DNA of 64,000 nt, from assembly GCF_003347605.1 (NCBI RefSeq), contig NZ_QDFZ01000005.1:186001-250000 (forward strand), read 5' to 3'. This document shows positions 61,213 through 64,000 of this stretch, piece by piece. Position numbers and translations under genes: made by a program. This stretch comes from Chryseobacterium sp. KLBC 52. Lineage in GTDB: Bacteria > Bacteroidota > Bacteroidia > Flavobacteriales > Weeksellaceae. Below the pieces are notes generated by a model. The model saw only the letters and a list, made by a program, of their open reading frames with translations. It was not told where the DNA came from and did not search any database. Position 1 is the first letter of the stretch. Each line of letters opens with the position of its first letter.

Positions 61213-62193
61213 TTACTTATTAAACTTTTCTTCGCTGTTATCAATCGGAGTATCAGCATCATTCATCACCATTTTGGCGATATCATCTTTTCTCATAAAG
61301 ACGACACCCTGTTTTTCTTTGGTGTATTTAATAAATTCTTCCATGGCATGAACCATTGCAGGTGTTCCTCCGATTCTGTCATGGAAACTGATGCTCATCA
61401 TTCTTCTTTTTGATGCACCTTCTTCATACAAACGGTCAAACTCAAATTTCAGCTGTGCTAAAAACTGATCAGGACTCCAGTGTTTTCCTTCAATATTGAC
61501 AATATCATTGTTACGAAGCGTATAAGGAACGACTACAAAGTTTTTTCCTTTTACTTTGGTAATGAAAGGTTCATCATGGCTTAAGTCATCGATATGATAT
61601 AAAAAGCCCAGATCCTGTAAAACTTTAAGGGTATTCGGGCTTCTTCTCAGCCAGTTGGCATTATAACCAACAGCTTTCTGTCCTGTAATCTTTTCTACAA
61701 CATCCACACCTTTCTTTACGAAATTCAGTTCGTCAGCATAATTTTTATTCCACTGGTTATCCCAGGTAAAGCCATGAGCTGCAATTTCATGACCACCGTT
61801 GGCAATAGCTTTGGCAACTTCAGGATATCTTTCAGCAGCGGTTCCCACGACATGGGAGGTTACTTTGATATTGTATTTTTTCCATAAATCCAACATCCGG
61901 TAAATTCCTTCATTTCCTCCGTAGCGATACCAGCTTTCTGCAGGAAGATCCGGCTGCCCTTTAGGTAGAGGAGTTCCACTGAAAGGACTTTCAGCGCCTT
62001 CCGGCTGTCCACCCGTTTCAAACTGCATGGAAACGGAAATAACCAATTGAGCTCCATTCGGCCAGTATTTTTTTGTTCGGGTCTGTTTTTCATGCTGCTG
62101 CTCTTTTTCTGTTGTATACCTTTCATGATCAGAAAAGGACATCAGAACAATTGTCGAGGCAAGCAGCAGTACTGATTGTTTTATATATTTCAT
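61213..62193 (-). CDS. Exported polysaccharide deacetylase (PuuE/HpPgdA-like)
   Basis: A 326-residue protein with an N-terminal signal sequence (MKYIKQSVLLLASTIVLMSF) and a NodB-homology (CE4) barrel. Motif 1 is the divergent SMQFETGG, as in PuuE allantoinase and Helicobacter PgdA in place of the classic TFDDG. Motif 2 is GGHEIAAHGFTW with two metal-binding histidines. The late motif is SISFHDRIGGTPAMVHAMEEF. Likely acts in the periplasm on peptidoglycan, chitin-like oligomers or an amide; the substrate is open. It diverges from an AraC regulator gene. Confidence 0.86.
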   Translation of the reverse strand: MKYIKQSVLLLASTIVLMSFSDHERYTTEKEQQHEKQTRTKKYWPNGAQLVISVSMQFETGGQPEGAESPFSGTPLPKGQPDLPAESWYRYGGNEGIYRMLDLWKKYNIKVTSHVVGTAAERYPEVAKAIANGGHEIAAHGFTWDNQWNKNYADELNFVKKGVDVVEKITGQKAVGYNANWLRRSPNTLKVLQDLGFLYHIDDLSHDEPFITKVKGKNFVVVPYTLRNNDIVNIEGKHWSPDQFLAQLKFEFDRLYEEGASKRRMMSISFHDRIGGTPAMVHAMEEFIKYTKEKQGVVFMRKDDIAKMVMNDADTPIDNSEEKFNK

Positions 62194-62232
62194 TTTGAAT
62201 GTATTGATAAGACAAAATTCATCAATAATCCA

Positions 62233-62266
62233 TTGTTATATATTGTAAAAATTAATGGTAAATTTG
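62233..62266 (+). promoter_or_regulatory. Promoter of the AraC gene at 62284
   Basis: TAAATTTG (62259-62266) is an exact -7 box and TTG at 62233-62235 lies 23 bases before it. The ATG is 18 bases downstream, which supports 62284 as the start over an upstream TTG at 62176. Confidence 0.6.
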
Positions 62267-62283
62267 TAAAAATTCATTCCACT

Positions 62284-63138
62284 ATGAAACGAATCGTTAA
62301 TTTCAACTCTTTCAATGTTTTCAGTATTGAAAAAGAAAGCTGGGATGTTGAATATCACAATCATAATTTTTACGAACTGATCATCATAGAAAGTGGAAAA
62401 GGATTTCATCATCTTAACAATATTACATTTCCCTATAAAAAAGGAGATGTTTTTCTCTTAAGGCCAAGTGATGGCCATGAATTTTCAATTAAAAACAAAA
62501 CGAAATTCATTTATATAAAATTCACAGAGCAGTATATCTGGGAAAATTTACTGCCCAACAAAAAGAATGAACTTAAAAAGGCTGTACAGCTCCTGATGGA
62601 AGATCATTCCTTCGTGTATGAATCAGCGATTAAGAGTAAAACAGACAGGATGCATCTATTACAGCTTGCCCGGATTCTCCTATATGAATTCAGTCATAAA
62701 AATACCTATAACAAAGAGATAACTACAGACCTCTTTTCCAGTATTATTACGATTCTGATCCGGAATACAATGCAAAATACTGCTGCAAAAAGCAGGATTG
62801 CACAAAATATAAGCAAAATTGAGAGGATCTTATATTATATCAATGTCAATGCGTTGGATGCAGATAAAATGAAAATTGAAAACCTGGCCAAAGAATTTAT
62901 GCTGTCTCACAATTACATCAGCATTTACATCAAAAAACAGACGGGATTCTCCATACAACAGCATGTCATACAGCATAAGCTGAAGACTGCTGAAAAGCTT
63001 TTACTGCAAAGCCATTATAATATAAGTGAAATTGCCGACAGGCTGGGTTTCAATGATGCCAGCCACTTCCATAAAATGTTCAAGGTGTATAAGGAAATGT
63101 CTCCTTCTGAGTTTAAAAAGAAAGGTTTATCTTATTGA
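62284..63138 (+). CDS. AraC-family transcriptional regulator
   Basis: A 284-residue regulator from ATG 62284. The cupin sensor (VEYHNHNFYELIIIESGKGFHHLNN, about residues 18-80) contains several histidines. The C-terminal AraC domain shows two helix-turn-helices (IENLAKEFMLSHNYISIYIKKQTGFS and NISEIADRLGFNDASHFHKMFKVYKEMSPSEFKKK). Divergent from the deacetylase gene by about 90 bases, so it may control it in response to a sugar. This is inferred from position. Confidence 0.88.
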   Translation: MKRIVNFNSFNVFSIEKESWDVEYHNHNFYELIIIESGKGFHHLNNITFPYKKGDVFLLRPSDGHEFSIKNKTKFIYIKFTEQYIWENLLPNKKNELKKAVQLLMEDHSFVYESAIKSKTDRMHLLQLARILLYEFSHKNTYNKEITTDLFSSIITILIRNTMQNTAAKSRIAQNISKIERILYYINVNALDADKMKIENLAKEFMLSHNYISIYIKKQTGFSIQQHVIQHKLKTAEKLLLQSHYNISEIADRLGFNDASHFHKMFKVYKEMSPSEFKKKGLSY

Positions 63139-63168
63139 TTATCTGATTAAATATTTTTTATATCTTTA
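63135..63168 (+). promoter_or_regulatory. Probable promoter of the Nudix/peptide unit
   Basis: TTG (63135-63137), a 23-base spacer, and TATCTTTA (63161-63168), one base from the -7 consensus, lie 20 bases before the Nudix ATG. Confidence 0.45.
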
Positions 63169-63188
63169 ATAGTCAAACCTTTAATCCT

Positions 63189-63656
63189 ATGAAAACAAGT
63201 GCAGGTATTTTGCTTTTTAAAAAAGAAAAAGGCAATCTGTATTATTTTTTGGTTCATCCCGGCGGGCCGTTCTGGAGGAATAAAAATCTTGGAGCATGGT
63301 CTATTCCTAAAGGCGAGATTCTTCCTGACGAAGATCCATTGGAGCGTGCACTGACAGAATTTAAAGAAGAAACGGGAAAAACAATAGAAGGGAGCTTCAT
63401 CGAATTATCACCCGTTACACAAAAAGGAGGAAAAACTGTTTATGCATGGGCGTTAGAAACTGATCTTGATACTTCCGACCTTTGCAGCAATACTTTTTCA
63501 TTGGAATGGCCGCCTAAATCAGGTAAAATAATAGAAGTTCCGGAAGTAGATCAATGGATATGGTTTGATTCCGCAGAAGCACAGCAACGCATCAACACAG
63601 CACAGAAGGATTTTATAACAGAGCTCGAAAGTATACTAAAAATCAATAACACTTAA
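63189..63656 (+). CDS. Nudix hydrolase
   Basis: A 155-residue pyrophosphohydrolase. The Nudix box runs from G42 to G63: G42-x5-E48-x7-T56-E57-F-x-E60-E61-x-G63. The usual Arg is replaced by Thr but the metal-binding glutamates are intact. The N-terminal TSAGILLFKK and HPGGPFWRNKNLGAWSIPKGE match the ADP-ribose/Ap4A-like group often annotated as NUDIX domain protein. It likely hydrolyses a nucleoside diphosphate derivative. It is followed 11 bases later by the cysteine-rich peptide gene, with which it may share a transcript. Confidence 0.88.
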   Translation: MKTSAGILLFKKEKGNLYYFLVHPGGPFWRNKNLGAWSIPKGEILPDEDPLERALTEFKEETGKTIEGSFIELSPVTQKGGKTVYAWALETDLDTSDLCSNTFSLEWPPKSGKIIEVPEVDQWIWFDSAEAQQRINTAQKDFITELESILKINNT

Positions 63657-63667
63657 AAACAAAAACC

Positions 63668-63895
63668 ATGAAAAAATTAAACAGAAAAGCATTGAAAAAC
63701 GTGATGGGAGCAATCGGTATAGAATTGAATCTTCCTCTTCCAGTAGGAGTTTGCCTTGGCAATCTGCTTTCTCTATGTCCTCCTCACTCTCATTGCCGTG
63801 CAGATGAAAGGTGCTATCCTGATGCTGCAGGTCCTTGTATCAACGGACTTTGTCCTTCAGGCTATCACTGCCATTCCGGAGAATGTGTACGATAA
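63668..63895 (+). CDS. Bacteriocin-like peptide precursor with eight cysteines
   Basis: A 75-residue peptide. The N-terminus MKKLNRKALKNVMGA resembles the leader of bacteriocin-like peptides in Chryseobacterium (KKLxRKxLKxIxGA/GG), with a probable cleavage site after G14 or A15. The mature part has eight cysteines (29, 37, 43, 49, 57, 62, 68, 73) in regular spacing and several histidines, so up to four disulfides are possible, EGF- or knottin-like. No modification enzyme or exporter gene lies in the visible part. It could be an antimicrobial, a toxin or a signal; the product's role is unknown. Confidence 0.82.
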   Translation: MKKLNRKALKNVMGAIGIELNLPLPVGVCLGNLLSLCPPHSHCRADERCYPDAAGPCINGLCPSGYHCHSGECVR

Positions 63896-63908
63896 AAGAG
63901 AACAAACA

Positions 63909-63940
63909 AAAAACCTTTATCAGATCTGATAAAGGTTTTT
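63909..63940. terminator. Strong bidirectional terminator
   Basis: AAAAACCTTTATCAGA (63909-63924) followed directly by its complement TCTGATAAAGGTTTTT (63925-63940). A 13- to 16-bp stem with T tails on both strands, 14 bases after the peptide stop. Confidence 0.9.
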
Positions 63941-63957
63941 CATTATAGGGTAAGGTT

Positions 63958-64000
63958 TTACCGCTTTATCCCAATTGCTATTAATGCACTGGATGTTAAA
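63958..64000 (-). CDS. Possible 3' end of a converging gene, cut by the window edge
   Basis: On the minus strand a frame open at the window edge reads LTSSALIAIGIKR and stops at 63958-63960 (TAA). The position just past a bidirectional terminator is where a converging gene would end. The stretch is too short to identify or to prove. Confidence 0.3.
   Translation of the reverse strand, partial: LTSSALIAIGIKR

Noticed and set aside
62176-62283. Longer N-terminus of the AraC protein from a TTG
   Set aside because: It would overlap a consensus promoter (62233-62266) and the diverging gene's start. The cupin domain begins after the ATG at 62284.

Overview
The window is AT-rich bacterial chromosome and looks like a member of the Bacteroidota, most probably Chryseobacterium or a close relative in the Weeksellaceae. 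This rests on recognising protein families, not on a search. Supporting signs are: TAnnTTTG-type -7 promoter boxes; few Shine-Dalgarno sequences; a secreted protease with a type IX secretion (T9SS) sorting domain; SusC/OMP-type TonB-dependent receptors; a CzcA-OMF fusion; a bacteriocin-like leader peptide gene of the kind common in Chryseobacterium; and several intergenic repeat families typical of these genomes. I found no rRNA, tRNA, CRISPR array, phage or transposase gene.

Layout. 1-3.3 kb: the 3' end of a Na+/H+ antiporter, then an MFS exporter, a siderophore-interacting protein and a Crp-type regulator. 3.5-9.5 kb: a heavy-metal efflux locus with a small His-rich secreted protein, an RND pump fused to its outer-membrane factor, and a lipoprotein adaptor. 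9.9-11.7 kb: a conserved protein of unknown function with a cysteine cluster. 12-18.8 kb: two aldo/keto reductases flanking a ClC channel, a short-chain dehydrogenase (SDR) and an NDH-2-like dehydrogenase. 18.9-25.4 kb: a two-component system whose two genes are separated by a four-helix-bundle (IVP-like) gene lying between inverted repeats, followed by a COG4705 membrane protein, a TonB-type receptor and a PAP2 phosphatase. A direct-repeat box resembling an OmpR/PmrA-type site occurs at the same spacing in front of both the regulator and the COG4705 gene. 25.6-30.6 kb: an SDR/FAD-dehydrogenase pair, a rhodanese plus TlpA pair, an SMR (Gdx/SugE-like) exporter and 3-methyladenine glycosylase.

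30.9-42.5 kb can be read as one nutritional unit. Aminopeptidase P and dipeptidyl peptidase IV (minus strand) face an AraC regulator, a complete four-gene 4-hydroxyproline degradation operon, and a secreted M43 metalloprotease. Together they could break down collagen-like, proline- and hydroxyproline-rich protein.

43.7-58.0 kb is an assimilatory sulfate reduction and cysteine biosynthesis cluster: Rrf2 regulator, cysH, cysD, cysN, cysE, cysK, SUMT (cobA), cysJ, cysI, a TonB receptor, and an unusual fusion of the CysG N-terminal (siroheme-forming) domain to a TauE/SafE sulfite-type permease. Directly after cysI lies an unannotated 27-codon open frame ending MCMCC. It looks like a cysteine-sensing leader peptide ahead of the TonB receptor gene.

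58.5-64 kb: two AraC regulators, an NmrA-like protein, DoxX, a PuuE/PgdA-like polysaccharide deacetylase, a Nudix hydrolase and an eight-cysteine bacteriocin-like peptide with its own strong terminator.
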